Assembly (NCBI GenBank): GCA_963575745.1
Contig: CAUYUJ010015750.1
Location: 67,501 to 131,500, forward strand
DNA from: Prorocentrum cordatum
Lineage: Eukaryota > Sar > Dinophyceae > Prorocentrales > Prorocentraceae
DNA: 64,000 nucleotides
Reading direction: 5' to 3'
A model generated the notes under the pieces. That model saw only the letters and a program-made list of their open reading frames with translations, was not told where the DNA came from and searched no databases. The position numbers were made by a program, and so were the translations under genes. Shown here in pieces: positions 51,330 through 61,710 of this stretch. Within the stretch, counting starts at the first letter, position 1. Each line of letters begins with the position of its first letter.

Positions 51330-51530
51330 CCCGGGTCAATCTAGACCCGGGTCAGCCAGGCCTGCAAAATCCTGAAAGATCCTGCAAATCCTGAAAAATC
51401 CTGCAAGATCCTGCAGGATCCTGCACCCAAGCCCGGGTCAGTGCACCCCTGGCTCTGCAGGATCCTGCAAGATCTGTCGCCCTGGCTGAACCCCCGTTTG
51501 CATTGACCCGACCCCCCTCTCAAGGCTCCC
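51330..51530. repeat. GGATCCTGCA / GGGTCAGCCAGG repeat, copy 1
   Basis: Begins ACCCGGGTCAGCCAGG, then tandem GATCCTGCAAATCCTGAAAA-type units, then GCCCTGGCTGAACCCCCGTT (inverse of the start) and CTCTCAAGGCTCCCG. A shorter relative with the same ends is at 58160-58265. Confidence 0.65.
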
Positions 51531-51894
51531 GCCCCCCCCGCCCACCACCCGCGCCTCCGGCGCCCGCGCTCGCCCGGGCGGCCTCGGGGCCCCCGGCGGC
51601 CGCGCACGCCGCAGCGAGCCGCGCCAGGTCTCCTCCGCGGGGCAGGGCCGGCCAGCGCCGGGCCGCGACGGCGCGCCGTGCTCGGAGGGCCTCGTCGGAT
51701 CGGTTCTGAGGCCACTGCTGTGTCAAGGGCTCCCAGCTTCGCGCTTCGCCCGGCGCGAAGCGCGAAGTGCGAATCACTTCGCGCTCTCGCCCGGCGCCTC
51801 CCAGGAGAGAAGAGGATGATGAGGAGGGAGCGGAGCCGGACCGCGAAGCGCGAAGCGCGAATGACTTCGCGCCCTCGAGGGCGCCCTTGTGTGT

Positions 51895-52261
51895 CGGCGG
51901 CGGGCGGAGGGGGGAAGGGAGAGGGAGAAGGCCTTCCGAGAAGGCGGCGGGACTTCTCAGAAGCCCTCGCGCCTTCCGAGGGGCTCTCTCTATGTGTTCG
52001 GGGCGGGCTTAGGACAACTTCTCAGAAAGGCCCTGGGACACACAAACAAATATACACAAATAAGAGGATTCCCCATATTCTTCCATATTTTCGGGGTTTG
52101 GGTCTTCCCCCCCACTTCCCATATTTTCCAATATTTTCTCGGGAATCGACGATGAATTGTGTCTATGTGTTTTTGTTCCCTCCTGATTCTCGGAAGGCCG
52201 GGGGTTGTCCGAGCCTCCTGAGAAGGCCCGCCCCTTCTCAGCCCTCCCCCCCGGGCGCCGG
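51895..52261. mobile_element. CGGCGG...CCTTCTCAGAAGG TIR element, copy 3, interrupted
   Basis: Left end CGGCGGGCGGAGGGGGGAAG then GAGAAGGCCTTCCGAGAAGG. Right end CCTGAGAAGGCCCGCCCC then GGGCGCCGGC. It is longer than copies 1 and 2 because of the AT-rich insertion at 52029-52187. Confidence 0.65.
52029..52187. repeat. Dispersed AT-rich repeat, copy 2, nested
   Basis: GGCCCTGGGACACACAAACA to CCCTCCTGA, homologous to 3017-3174, inside the third CGGCGG TIR element. Confidence 0.7.
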
Positions 52262-52382
52262 CTCCTATACTGGTCGAGGTCTTCCGCGGAATGCTTGAGG
52301 AGGAGCAAAGGGCCATTGGGGGGCTGCTGTGCGTGACTGAGCCGCGGATGACTGAGCATTCGCCTAAGGTGGAGGGCTCAGG

Positions 52383-52832
52383 GTGAAGTCCACATGGGCT
52401 TGTGCACCTCGAAGATCCATGTGTCTTGTGGTTCACCTCTGGCGAATTCAATCCTGGAACATCCATGGAAACGGCATTTCAGATGTCACCCTATGCCCTC
52501 CAACCAAAAAAAATGCTCGGGATGAGGCGGGACCAAGCCGGATGAAGCGGTGCTGGGCAGGATTGGGGAGAATTGCGCGGGATTGGCCCGGACTGAGCCC
52601 GAGTGCGGGCCAGGGCAGAGTCAAAAATTGGACCTCCCTGGAGCTGCATCCGAAAGACCACCGGGCTGCGTCGGTACGGAATCGGGCTCGAACCGGATCG
52701 GCTGCGCCGGGATGCACAGCGTTGCCATGCAGACATCGGGCCGCAACGGATCGTCGGAAGAGCAGGATCGAAGCGGATCGGGTCGACCCAAACCGACATC
52801 GAATCGGATTGATCGGATCGAAGTGGACCCTC
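52383..52832. other. Unassigned; GGATCG-rich stretch
   Basis: Contains recurring CGGATCG and GGATTG words (52545-52830). No gene recognised. Confidence 0.4.
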
Positions 52833-52958
52833 GCCATCGCTCGGACGTCCATTCCCTGTGTTTTTGCTGGGTTTCGTGCGTGGTTGTTTCGCCAAATGAT
52901 CCAGGATGCTCCTCGAAGGTCCTCGCCGAAGGAAAAATGCACACGCCCGAGCGATGCC
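52833..52958. mobile_element. GCCATCGCTCGG TIR element, copy 3, with flanking direct repeat
   Basis: 126 bp, GCCATCGCTCGGACGT to ACGCCCGAGCGATGCC. Flanks: GGATTGATCGGATCGAA (52806-52822) on the left recurs at 52962-52978 on the right. The match extends to 23 of 26 positions. Could be a long target duplication or local simple repeat. Confidence 0.75.
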
Positions 52959-53430
52959 AGGGGATTGATCGGATCGAAAGGGGCCCTGCGGAGGGGGGAG
53001 CTCCCAGAGCAGCAGGCTGCCCAGAAGCTGCAGCCAGGAGCCGCGCGCGAGCCTCCGGAGCGCCGCCGGGAATAGCCGAGGGGCTGGAGCCGAGGGTCCA
53101 GGAGGCGCTGCTTTTGTCAGCTGCGCAGGCGCTGGCCGCCCAAGTGTTTGGGAGCGGTTGCCAGCACACGCTGCAGCTTCCAGCAGCTTTCTCCGAGGGT
53201 GCCAGCTCGGCGGCCGTGAGAATGACGCTGGCTAGGCTGCTCCCCTGTGGCGGCGGGTGGCAGGTGGGCGGTTCCCGAAGAATCACAAGACAGCTGGCCG
53301 CTTGGGCCCCGCCGCCAGCCCAAACGGCGAGCATAAATCGGGCGTAGCCCCGCACGCATTCGAATGCCAACACTTCATCCTCGTACTACTCGTATTCCTC
53401 CCCGTCCTCCTCCCCATCCTGATCGTCGTC

Positions 53431-53515
53431 GTCGTCCTCCTCCTCCTCGTCCTTCTCATCCTCCTCGTCTTCCTCGTCTTCCTCCTGCTCCAGCTCCTCC
53501 TCGTCGCCCTCGTCT
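53431..53515. repeat. CTC/GTC trinucleotide tract
   Basis: Pyrimidine-rich CTC, GTC and TTC units directly before the LINE D remnant (sense strand CTC). Confidence 0.85.
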
Positions 53516-53519
53516 AGGA

Positions 53520-54620
53520 ACGTCTGCGTTCTCGGTGGCGCGTGAAATCCAAGCCGGCTCGGGAGCGAGCGGAGTCGTCGTCAAAGTTACGTCGGCGGCT
53601 GCCGAGTTGGGCATAGAGCGCGGCAGTGGCGTGAAGAGTTCCAAGCCTCGCCACTCTAAGCGCATTGCCTCGGCGCGTCGGCGCATGACTCGCATTCATA
53701 AGCTGGCTCGAGTGGCTTATATGACCTCCGAATTCAAAGAGGAAGTGTTCGATCGACGCACATCTCTGGGCTGGAGCCTCCAAGTTTCGCAATGGTCTAG
53801 GTGCTGAGAACGGCGTTGCTTTCACGGTCGTTCGCTGTCATCTAGCTAGCTTGCGGAAAAAGAATTTCCAGCAGGCTGGCAATTTGCGAGCGATTCTCAC
53901 AAGCGCAGTACGGACCCGCGCTCGCATCATCAGTGCGGGGGGAGACTCTGCTGAAATTTGCCCGAGATGTGGAGTTTCAGTGGAAACTGATGCTCACAGG
54001 TTCTGGGAGTGCCCTTGCAATTCGGAGTTCCAAGAGATCTCGGAGGCCTTCGCTCGACGAGGGGTCGCAGCTGCCAACGAGTGTCCTGTTCTCTGGCTCC
54101 GCGGCCTCACACCCAAGTCTTGGACCCACGTTCCTCCTTCCGAGTCGCCTCTCTTCGCTGCGTCAGGTGCCTTTCCCCAGGTGGAGGGGCGTCGCATCTG
54201 GGGAGCGGGGGACGCCAGTGGAGGGGAGTTCTCGAGGGATCGCAGGCTAAGGCGGGTGTCTTGGGGCATCGTGCTTTTTGGGCACAGTTCCGAGGAACTC
54301 CCCAATTCGGTTGCCGCGTCCAGCCTTGCCCTTGTCGCTGGAGGGGGCATTGCGGGTCAGCAAAGCGTGAACCGTGGGGAGCTCTGGACCCTTTCTGAAG
54401 TGTTTGGAGCTGAGCCCTGTGGGATCCCAAGGTGGCCATGTGGCCGTCTCGGCCAATGTCGCCCGAAATGGTCTCTCGCATTGCGGCTGGCACGTTTGCC
54501 AGCGTTTCGACCCACCGTGAGTTGTGGTCGCGTATGCGTGAGCTGCTTCGCATTAGGGACCTGCTCCTCGTCCGTGTGCCGAGCCACATTGAGACCAACT
54601 GACCGGACCTTCGGGAGGGC
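53520..54620 (+). pseudogene. LINE D remnant: zinc motif and RNase H end of ORF2
   Basis: Plus-strand blocks in several frames. 53540-53800: basic segment (KRIASARRRMTRIHKLARVAY). 53851 to about 54425: CPRCGVSVETDAHRFWEC (C-x2-C...H...C), then GRRIWGAGDASGG (RNase H first Asp) and QQSVNRGELWTLS (Glu). About 54425-54600 in other frames: THRELWSRMRELL and LLVRVPSHIE (late RNase H His region), ending at TGA. At least three frame changes. RT and endonuclease are missing. It is the only LINE fragment on the plus strand. No matching tract is seen at its 3' side. Confidence 0.75.
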
Positions 54621-54751
54621 AATCCAGCCGTGGCCACGAGACACAGCCCCAACAGGCACGACAGAAAAAGCTCCCGAACCTAGATCCTCGGTGCTCTATA
54701 TCCGCCACCTTGCCCTTGAGGCATGAGTTGGAGTGTCCCCAGGTCCTGGGC

Positions 54752-55323
54752 TTAGGTCGGGCATGCCCCCCTACAGGCGGATTCTGGACGAAAAGTAAAA
54801 CATACCCCAAACATGCCCCAACCTATACCCAGATATAATCCAAACAAAAATCCCCCGATTATTTTTTGGCTACCTTCGATCGAATGTTCCTCCTGTAGAG
54901 GGACAGGCCCGACTTGGTCCTGGGCCCGAATGAGGCCTCAGTCCTCAAGGGGGCCCGGGCCCCCAGCAGTGCCAAATCTTCTGGGGCGCGAGGCGCGGCC
55001 CCGGGTGGGCTCCCCGCAGCTTCAGGTCGGGCATGTCCTCCTACAGGCGGACGTTGGGCGAAACTTACTGAAGATAGTCAAACAGCTACTCCGAACTTCT
55101 GGGAAATCGTCAGAGAGTCGTCCCCAGAATATTGCTTGACTATGTTTGAATCTTCCTTCTGTAGAGGGACAGGCCCGACTTACCCGTAGCCTCTCTCGCG
55201 CCACTCCTCTTCGGCCCCGGAGGGGCCCCGAGAGGGCTCCTCCGGCTGGGCGAAACTCTAAACATGGTCAAACAACTACTCCGAACTTATGGGAAATCGT
55301 CAAAGAGTCGTCCCCAGACCTTA
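54752..55323. repeat. Nested copies of the TGTAGAGGGACAGGCCCG / GTCGGGCATG repeat
   Basis: GGTCGGGCATGCCCCCCTAC (54752) and GGTCGGGCATGTCCTCCTAC (55023) alternate with CTCCTGTAGAGGGACAGG-type copies in inverse orientation (about 54890, 55155). AGTCAAACAGCTACTCCGAA with GGGAAATCGTCA recurs at 55077 and 55267. The part 55190-55323 is inverse to 8009-8150. Confidence 0.7.
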
Positions 55324-55565
55324 GTGGGCCCAGGAAACGGCAGGGCCGTTTTTCACCGTTTCCGAAAAAATGCCACTTGAAAATGGAAACGGCAAGAAAA
55401 CGGCGACCGGAAACGGCAACAAAAACGGCCCCAGGAGCGGAACCGGAGCGGGATCCCGCAAAAGAACGGCGACGGAACCGGTGAAAACACGGCGTCGGGA
55501 CCGCCCAAAAAAACGGCAAAACAGAACCGGTAACAAAAAACGGCCCTGTCGCTTCCAGGGCCCAC
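55324..55565. mobile_element. GTGGGCCC TIR element, copy C
   Basis: 242 bp from GTGGGCCCAGGAAACGGCAG to GTCGCTTCCAGGGCCCAC. TIRs of about 30 bp. Interior units CGGAAACGGCAACAAAAACG. Confidence 0.75.
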
Positions 55566-55800
55566 GGAGCCCCAGACTACTGCTTGACTCTGTTGGAACC
55601 TTCCTCCTGTAGAGGGGCAGGCCCGCCTTCACCGTCGCTTCTCTCGCGCCGCTCCCCCCCACTAAGCCCCAGACTATTGCTTGACTATGCTCGAACCTTC
55701 CTCCTGTAGAGGGACAGGCCCGCCTTAGCCGTCGCCTCTCTCGCGCCGCTCCCCTTCGGCCCCGAGAGGGCTCCACGACGGCCCCCCGAGAGGGCTCCAC
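55566..55800. repeat. Two tandem copies of CCTCCTGTAGAGGGRCAGG
   Basis: Units at about 55576-55660 and 55670-55755 share GACTATTGCTTGACT, AACCTTCCTCCTGTAGAGG and CTCTCTCGCGCCGCTCCCC. Confidence 0.75.
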
Positions 55801-55945
55801 GACGGCCGGGCCACGGACCGCCGCGCGAGCGGCGCCAGACGCCCCGGATCGCCGCACCGATCGGCCCCAGACGCCCGAGATCGCCGCAAGATGGGCTCCA
55901 GACGCCCAAGATCGCCGCGCGATCGGCCCCAGACGCCCAAGACTG

Positions 55946-56073
55946 GCCATCGCTCAGACGTCCATTCCCTTTTTTTTTTGTTTTTTTTTTTAAAAAGTAT
56001 TTCTCGCCAGATGATCAAGGATGCTCCTAGATTGTCCTCGCCGCAGGAAAAATGCACACGTCCGAGCGATGCC
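55946..56073. mobile_element. GCCATCGCTCGG TIR element, copy 4
   Basis: 128 bp, GCCATCGCTCAGACGT to ACGTCCGAGCGATGCC. The interior includes T- and A-rich runs and GGATGCTCCTAGATTGTCCT. Confidence 0.75.
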
Positions 56074-56091
56074 AAGAATATGGCCCCAACA

Positions 56092-56445
56092 CGACCCAAG
56101 AAGCCTCCGAGGCGCCCCCTTAGAGAGCCCCAAGGGCCCTCCAGAGAGGGCGCCGAGCCAGAATCGGAGACGTTCCCCAGGATTTTCGGTGTTGCCGGGT
56201 TCCTCGGCGTTTCGAGCTTGTGGCGCTCCAAGACGGCCCACCAGGACGGCCCCAGAGGCGCCCAAGACGCCCCCAAGAAGGGCTCAAGATCAGGAACACT
56301 GGCCCACAAATCCGAATCTTCTGCCCCAATGTGATCCCAGGAGGCCCCAAGGAGGCCCCCCAGAGGCTCCAAAAGACCCCCAAGAAGGCCCCCAAAGACC
56401 GCCAAGAAGCCCCCAACACGCTCCAAGAGGCGTCAAAGCAGCCGC
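56092..56445. repeat. CCCCAAGAGGC-type minisatellite
   Basis: Degenerate GGCCCCAAGGAGGCC / CCCCAAGAAGG units. Related to the interiors of the composite TIR-like elements. Confidence 0.7.
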
Positions 56446-56959
56446 CAAGTAGCTTCGCCACGGCCCCCACCAAGCCCGTGAGATGCCTCCCACGACATAA
56501 AAAACGAAACATCCGAGAGGGTTATGACTCACAACCCAGGCACGGTCGCGGGATGGGGCGAAGGCCATTAGATATCCTCCTCCTCGGAGGTGGCTAGGCC
56601 AGTCTTCTGTGGCAACTCATGGGAGATTCCCATGCCATCTTGCTGGCTCTTGCGAGCCGATGCTAACCGACGCTAGCCGACGCTAGTCGACGCGAAATCA
56701 ACGCCCATCGACGCCAAATCGGCGCCTCCTCATCAATGGCCAGACGCCAGCGCACGGAATCGTACGAGGACGTACGAGGCCCCCGCGATCTGATACCGAA
56801 CCCGTCTCCTTGTATCTGCCGGAGCGCCTCCGCCCGCCCGACGGCCTCCAGCTCGAGGGGAGCCCCCGGCACCCGCCGGACAGCCTGCGGCTGCCGCAGG
56901 AGCTCTCCCGGGGCCTGCCGCGCGGACCGGCGACTGCCGCCGCCGACGCCCCCCCGCCA

Positions 56960-56963
56960 GGCC

Positions 56964-56996
<33 letters not shown>

Positions 56997-57058
56997 GCCC
57001 TCGCCGTCGCCCTCGCCGTCGCCCTCGCCGTCGCCGTCGCCGTCGTCGTCGTCATCGT
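56960..57058. repeat. (CGCCGT)n / (CGCCCT)n microsatellite
   Basis: CGCCGTCGCCGT and CGCCCTCGCCGT units ending in GTCGTCGTCATCG. Confidence 0.93.
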
Positions 57059-57386
57059 TGTCAGAGCTCCCCCGCCGCTTCCTCCTCCGCCTCCTCGCAG
57101 GGGCCCTCTCTGCCCCCGCCGCCCCCCGTCCCGCCCCGGGAGGCGGCCCGAGCGGTGTCAAGGAGTGCACAGGGCAGTTTTTGATACATGGGTTTTGTTA
57201 ACCATCTAGGATTTCTGATACATGACTAATGTATGCATAAATTTGTGCATGACCTCATCGTTGTTTTTGATGCTGAACCCCTGCACCTTCATACATGATC
57301 CGCATGCGGAGCACGCAATAAAAATGGCACTGTAGATCGGCTCCGCTGGTCGCGGCGCATCGCCGATGCACGGCCGCTGCATCGGT

Positions 57387-57475
57387 GATGCGGGACCGAC
57401 CTCTGGGCGGTGGCACGCCCGAGCGCCACACTGTGCCGGGTGACGCTCGGACGCGCCACCACCCAGGGGTCGGCC
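57387..57475. repeat. Hairpin GACCGACCTCTGGGCGGTGG
   Basis: Left GGACCGACCTCTGGGCGGTG and GCACGCCCGAGCG pair with right CGCTCGGACGCGCC and ACCACCCAGGGGTCGGCCCC around a loop of about 18 nt. Confidence 0.75.
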
Positions 57476-57736
57476 CCTTGCCGATGGGTTCTCGGTGGCG
57501 GTGGTGCATCGGGACTGGGAGGTGATGGGAAGGATGAGAAAGAGGAGAGGGGGGAATGAGTGCGGGTGGCCCCACCCCTCCTATCCCCCCATCCGGAACG
57601 GGACCGTCCATGCTTCTCCTCTGAAGAATGATCCCCCCTCCCCCCCCAAGAGATCCGATGCATGGACTACGTGGGTTCCTGGAGGCCGCGGCCCCTTGAC
57701 CAGGGCCAGATCTGCATCCAGAATTGTGGTTTACGG

Positions 57737-57993
57737 CCCAGGTTTGGGCGACCCAAAAGGGGGTCCAGCTGAAAGGGGTGTGTGTAATAGATTTGGGGCT
57801 ATTGCAACTGTATTGCGCCGGATGATTCCATTGCACTGTATTGCAAATAGCGCATCGCACGCGAAGATCCAGCAATACACTTGCGCCCCGAAACGCACTG
57901 CACGCCCCCACTGTACTGCAAGCCCACAAATCTATTGCACCAAATCCATGGCACCACCCCCTTGTCGCTGGACCCCCGTTCTGGGGCAACCCG
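57737..57993. mobile_element. Foldback element, about 255 bp
   Basis: Arms: GGGCGACCCAAAAGGGGGTC...AATAGATTTGGGGCT (left) and AGCCCACAAATCTATTG...GCTGGACCCCCGTTCTGGGG (right), about 70 bp with mismatches. The interior is relatively AT-rich. Non-coding. Confidence 0.65.
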
Positions 57994-58159
57994 ACCCGGG
58001 GCCTGGCGAGGGGGCCCCAAAGAGGCCCGAGGGCTGCGAAGCACCTCGGCACTGAATTGCTCACTGCGCGTTCGAGGTCGGGGTTCCCCTCGGGGCCCCT
58101 GCAACGCAGGTCTTCGCAAACCCGGGTCAGCCAATATGCGCGGCCGCCTCGCGGCCATG

Positions 58160-58265
58160 AGCGGCTCGCTAACCCGGGTCAGCCAGAGGGGGTCTTCGCA
58201 GGATCCTGCAGGATCCGGTGCCCTGGCTGACCTCCGTTTGCAGTGACCCCCGTCTCAAGGCTCCC
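58160..58265. repeat. GGATCCTGCA / GGGTCAGCCAG repeat, copy 2
   Basis: ACCCGGGTCAGCCAGAGGGG, GCAGGATCCTGCAGGATCC and GCCCTGGCTGACCTCCG, then GTCTCAAGGCTCCCG. Related to 51330-51530. Confidence 0.65.
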
Positions 58266-58290
58266 GATCCCCCCCTCGCCGCGACCGCCC

Positions 58291-59398
58291 GGCGTCGGAG
58301 CTCTCCCCATCGTCCTGCCCGGGCATCCGCCGAGACAGTCCTGCTCGAGCCGCGGCCCCAGAAAAACAGGGGGCAAACAAACCGACCTCGCTTTTGACCA
58401 CCCTCGCTTCCAAGAGATACCAAGCGATGCCAAACTCCGGCCTCTACTGGTCAGGCCGCTTGACGAGGAGGCGCGTGGCATGACGTGGTTTTGCCTGGAA
58501 GCGAAAGCGGGGTAGGTAATTCACGCTCTGAAGAAGGCTCTCCGGACCCCTCCTCCCCCGGGGGCCCGCACGGCATGGACGGAGGAAGCCCGCCACTGAG
58601 CATGTGCTACCAGATTTCTGGGCGCGCGCATCGCTCCTTTGGGGTTGACGCGCACGTCGTAGTAGCACATGTGTGGGCGATGCCGACCAAAATGCATCGG
58701 ACCGTCGGGTAGCACAGCCGAGTCGCACGATAAGGATGCGCCCTGATTGCGTTACCTCTTCCTCCTTTCCCCTGGGCCAGTGTTGCACCCCGGATCCAAG
58801 CGCTGTGGCCCCCGAGCCCGATGACGGGCCCGGGAAGCCGAAATCAAAGAAAAAAATGACGACCCCGTAGCTGGAGATTGCTCGTTTGATGAATGCTGTG
58901 TCGTCTTCGTGTTAACCCTATGTTTTCTAATCGGTCGTACTTGCGTACGGAGTATAAGGAATGTTGGTGTAATTATTTCGAGTTTGTGCTCTGGTTTTGT
59001 TTTGCAAAGAGAGGACCACGGCGAGGTCCTTCGTCTTCCCCAGGATATTCCAAGGAAAAGAAACACCGTATGAGATCCCGAGGAGAGCCCAAAGAGCTCC
59101 CAAGAGATCGATGCGGTGGCGGCGAAATCCTGGGGAATACGAAGTCGGAGAGTGCGAACGCCTTAGAGCCTCGGGAAGACGAGCAGCAGACGCAGGACCA
59201 CCGCGTGCTGCCAGATGTGCTGTTAGGAAGTGCTTGACCTCCTCCACCTCCTCCTCCTCCTTTTGCTCCTCCTCCTCCTTTTCCTCCTTTTCCTCGGTTG
59301 ATTTCAAACTCGTTTGGACAATAATTTATATTATAAAAAAAGACTGCCCCACATCCTCCTCAAAGTCTTCCTTATCCTCCTCTTCCCCCTCCTCCTCC
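58291..59398. other. Unassigned sequence
   Basis: No gene recognised. Contains a balanced-composition stretch at about 58870-59230 without a long frame and a CTC-rich start at 59238-59295. Confidence 0.4.
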
Positions 59399-59446
59399 TC
59401 CTCCTCCTCCTCCTCCTCCTCCTCCTCCTCCTCCTCCTCCTCCTCC
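59386..59446. repeat. (CTC)n microsatellite
   Basis: CTC run of about 60 bp, followed by C/T-rich DNA to about 59520. Confidence 0.95.
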
Positions 59447-59949
59447 TTCCTCTCCATACCTCCTTCCCCCTCCCTCCCTCCCCCTCTCTCTCCTCTTTCC
59501 CTCCTGTTCCTCCCAGTAGCACTGCCGCTGTCACTATCCATTGCCTTGGTCACTGCTGCCAGCGCCGATTTCCACGCCCGCCCACCGCCACAACCACGGC
59601 GCCAAAGCCTCTGCGCACCAGCAACACTGTCACAAGCAGCCAAGTCTAGCACAACGCACGACCTAGAGCACGAATGCAACTGCGACTTCAATTGCCTCAA
59701 CCGACATTCCGAATATAGCCACCATTGGAAGCCCTACTCCAATGACACATGCACGATTGCAACAATGAGCTCGCGATCCACCGCTGCCACCCCTACCGCT
59801 ACCCACGACTGCCTACTGCCACTGCTGTCGCTACAACAGCCGCCACTGAACATGCAACTATCATCACAACAACTACCACGATAATCATCCTTGTTGCTTC
59901 CACCTCGATCATACCGATGACATTGAGGAGGGAGGCGCACTCACGAAAA

Positions 59950-61480
59950 TGCTCTGCGATGGCCCCATTTCTCTCAGGGGCGGAAGCCTCAAGACTACAC
60001 CCGTGGCCCGTTTCCTCTACGTGGATGTCTGGTCGACGCGCGTGCAACGCCCTGCCACCGAGCGTAACCACACCTTCGTTGTCGTACCAATATTGCTCTC
60101 CTCATTGTAGCGTTGCAGAAAGCGTAAGCTCACACTTTGTGAAATCAATGGGATGGGGTGCGTCCGATGTATCTCAAGAGCGACGCTCCACGCCAACACG
60201 TTCACTCGCCGAGCAAAGCCCCTGCATGTCTGGTGGCTGCGGCCAAACTCTACCACAATTGGTTAAGCCTCTCGAGGGCGGGATCTGACATGCACATCGG
60301 CTCAAAGCAAATGATCGCATACAATTATGCGGGACACCGCGTGGCTGACATGCAAGCTTTGTTATATTTTCTAATTCAGCCCATGAACGATCTTATGGAA
60401 TATCGGTGCCGCAACCCTGGTGTTCCCAACTTCCACCGCTAGGCCACGAAAACGAAGCAAACCATCTACATTGAGGGGTACTGGCTGGAACTTGGGCAGT
60501 CGCTCTCAAATCCGTGAATGGTCTCTCGCTTCGGTTCGCCATGCATTCGCTGCGTGGCCCAAACCCACTGTAGTGAGGCAGGCCGATCTCGTTGCACCTC
60601 TCTTCCTCGTCCGCTTTTGCCACGAGCAAGACCCCTTTCCGCGTCGCGCCGTCGGGATCTTCGAGCTGCCGGCCACAGCACCCGCCGCCGCCAAAGCATC
60701 GAAGTCGGCGAGTATACCGGCCCAGCTCTCGGCACAGACCGCCGAATGCTGCTTTATGCCAAATGCGAACAAGGCTGCGTGATATTCTCGTCACCATGCG
60801 TCGCAGCGAGGCGAAAGATATGCACATGCAACTGTTAAGTTTGCGAAGGCTGAGCGGGATTGCGTGGATGAGGTCCTCCACGTCCTTCCCCTGCAAGCAT
60901 GGGTGGGCATTGGCCCACGCGCGCGATGTGGGACGGCTCAGAAACTCATTCCAAAACAAACAAGTTTTTCATTTCAAGGCCCCGAACCGCATACCAAAAT
61001 CTCGCTTATGGCGTTGGTGGAACGCACAAAACCATGTCGACGGATGGATGACGTCAGTGACGATCGCCCCCGGGGACCGAAATAATCAAACCATTGATGC
61101 AGCATTTGTTTTCCAGATACGCGTTGCCAGTCCATTGCTGACATTCTGTGCAGCACCAACGCTTGCGACAGTGAACATCATCGGGTGGTTGAAACCGTCG
61201 TCCAAAGCGCGTTGCATGTGCTGTCGTACTTGGGATGCATACGTGAATCCGTCGTACCAATTCAATAGATGGCCTGCGGCCAAAAAGGGAAATTGAAGCC
61301 GCTTCCCGAACGTGTGTCAAGTTCTTAGAGCCAGCCTCCGACGTGTCGTTTTTTTCCAGCAGGGGTCTTGCACCCCACCAGACCGTCAACACGATGTAAG
61401 CAGAGACTACATTGCGCAAGCACGCGTGCATTGTCAGATATGTAGTATCTTGTTTTTGAGCTAAATGGAATTTAATTGTT
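59950..61480 (-). pseudogene. Unrecognised decayed coding region
   Basis: Less GC-rich than its surroundings. Minus-strand fragments in different frames have natural composition: HLLNWYDGFTYASQVRQHM with DDGFNHPMMFTVASVGAAQN (about 61280-61086), NEFLSRPTSRAWANAHPCLQ and KDVEDLIHAIPLSLRKLN (about 60955-60840), and VALEIHRTHPIPLISQSVSL (about 60200-60140). Stops and frame changes separate them. Family not recognised. Introns rather than decay could explain the gaps. The plus strand is also open in places (60592-61296), so strand is a judgement. Confidence 0.35.
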
Positions 61481-61519
61481 CCCCGTTTCGCGCTCATGGC
61501 TTTCCGTATCGTTCGCGTT

Positions 61520-61710
61520 CCTCGTTCCGTCCGTTTCCTTTCCTTTCCCCTCCCGTCCTCTCCTCTCTTTTTCTTTCCCCTCCCCTCCCCTCCTCATCTC
61601 TCTTCTGCTCTCCCTGACCTGTTACTCTCCTCGTCCTCTCCCCCTCCCTTCTGTTCCCCATCCCTCCCCTTATTTCGCCCCTCACCTCGTTCCCTCTCCC
61701 CCCCCCTGAT
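61520..61710. repeat. Polypyrimidine tract
   Basis: Almost pure C/T on the plus strand with TTTCC, CCTCC and TCTCC words. Confidence 0.9.
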
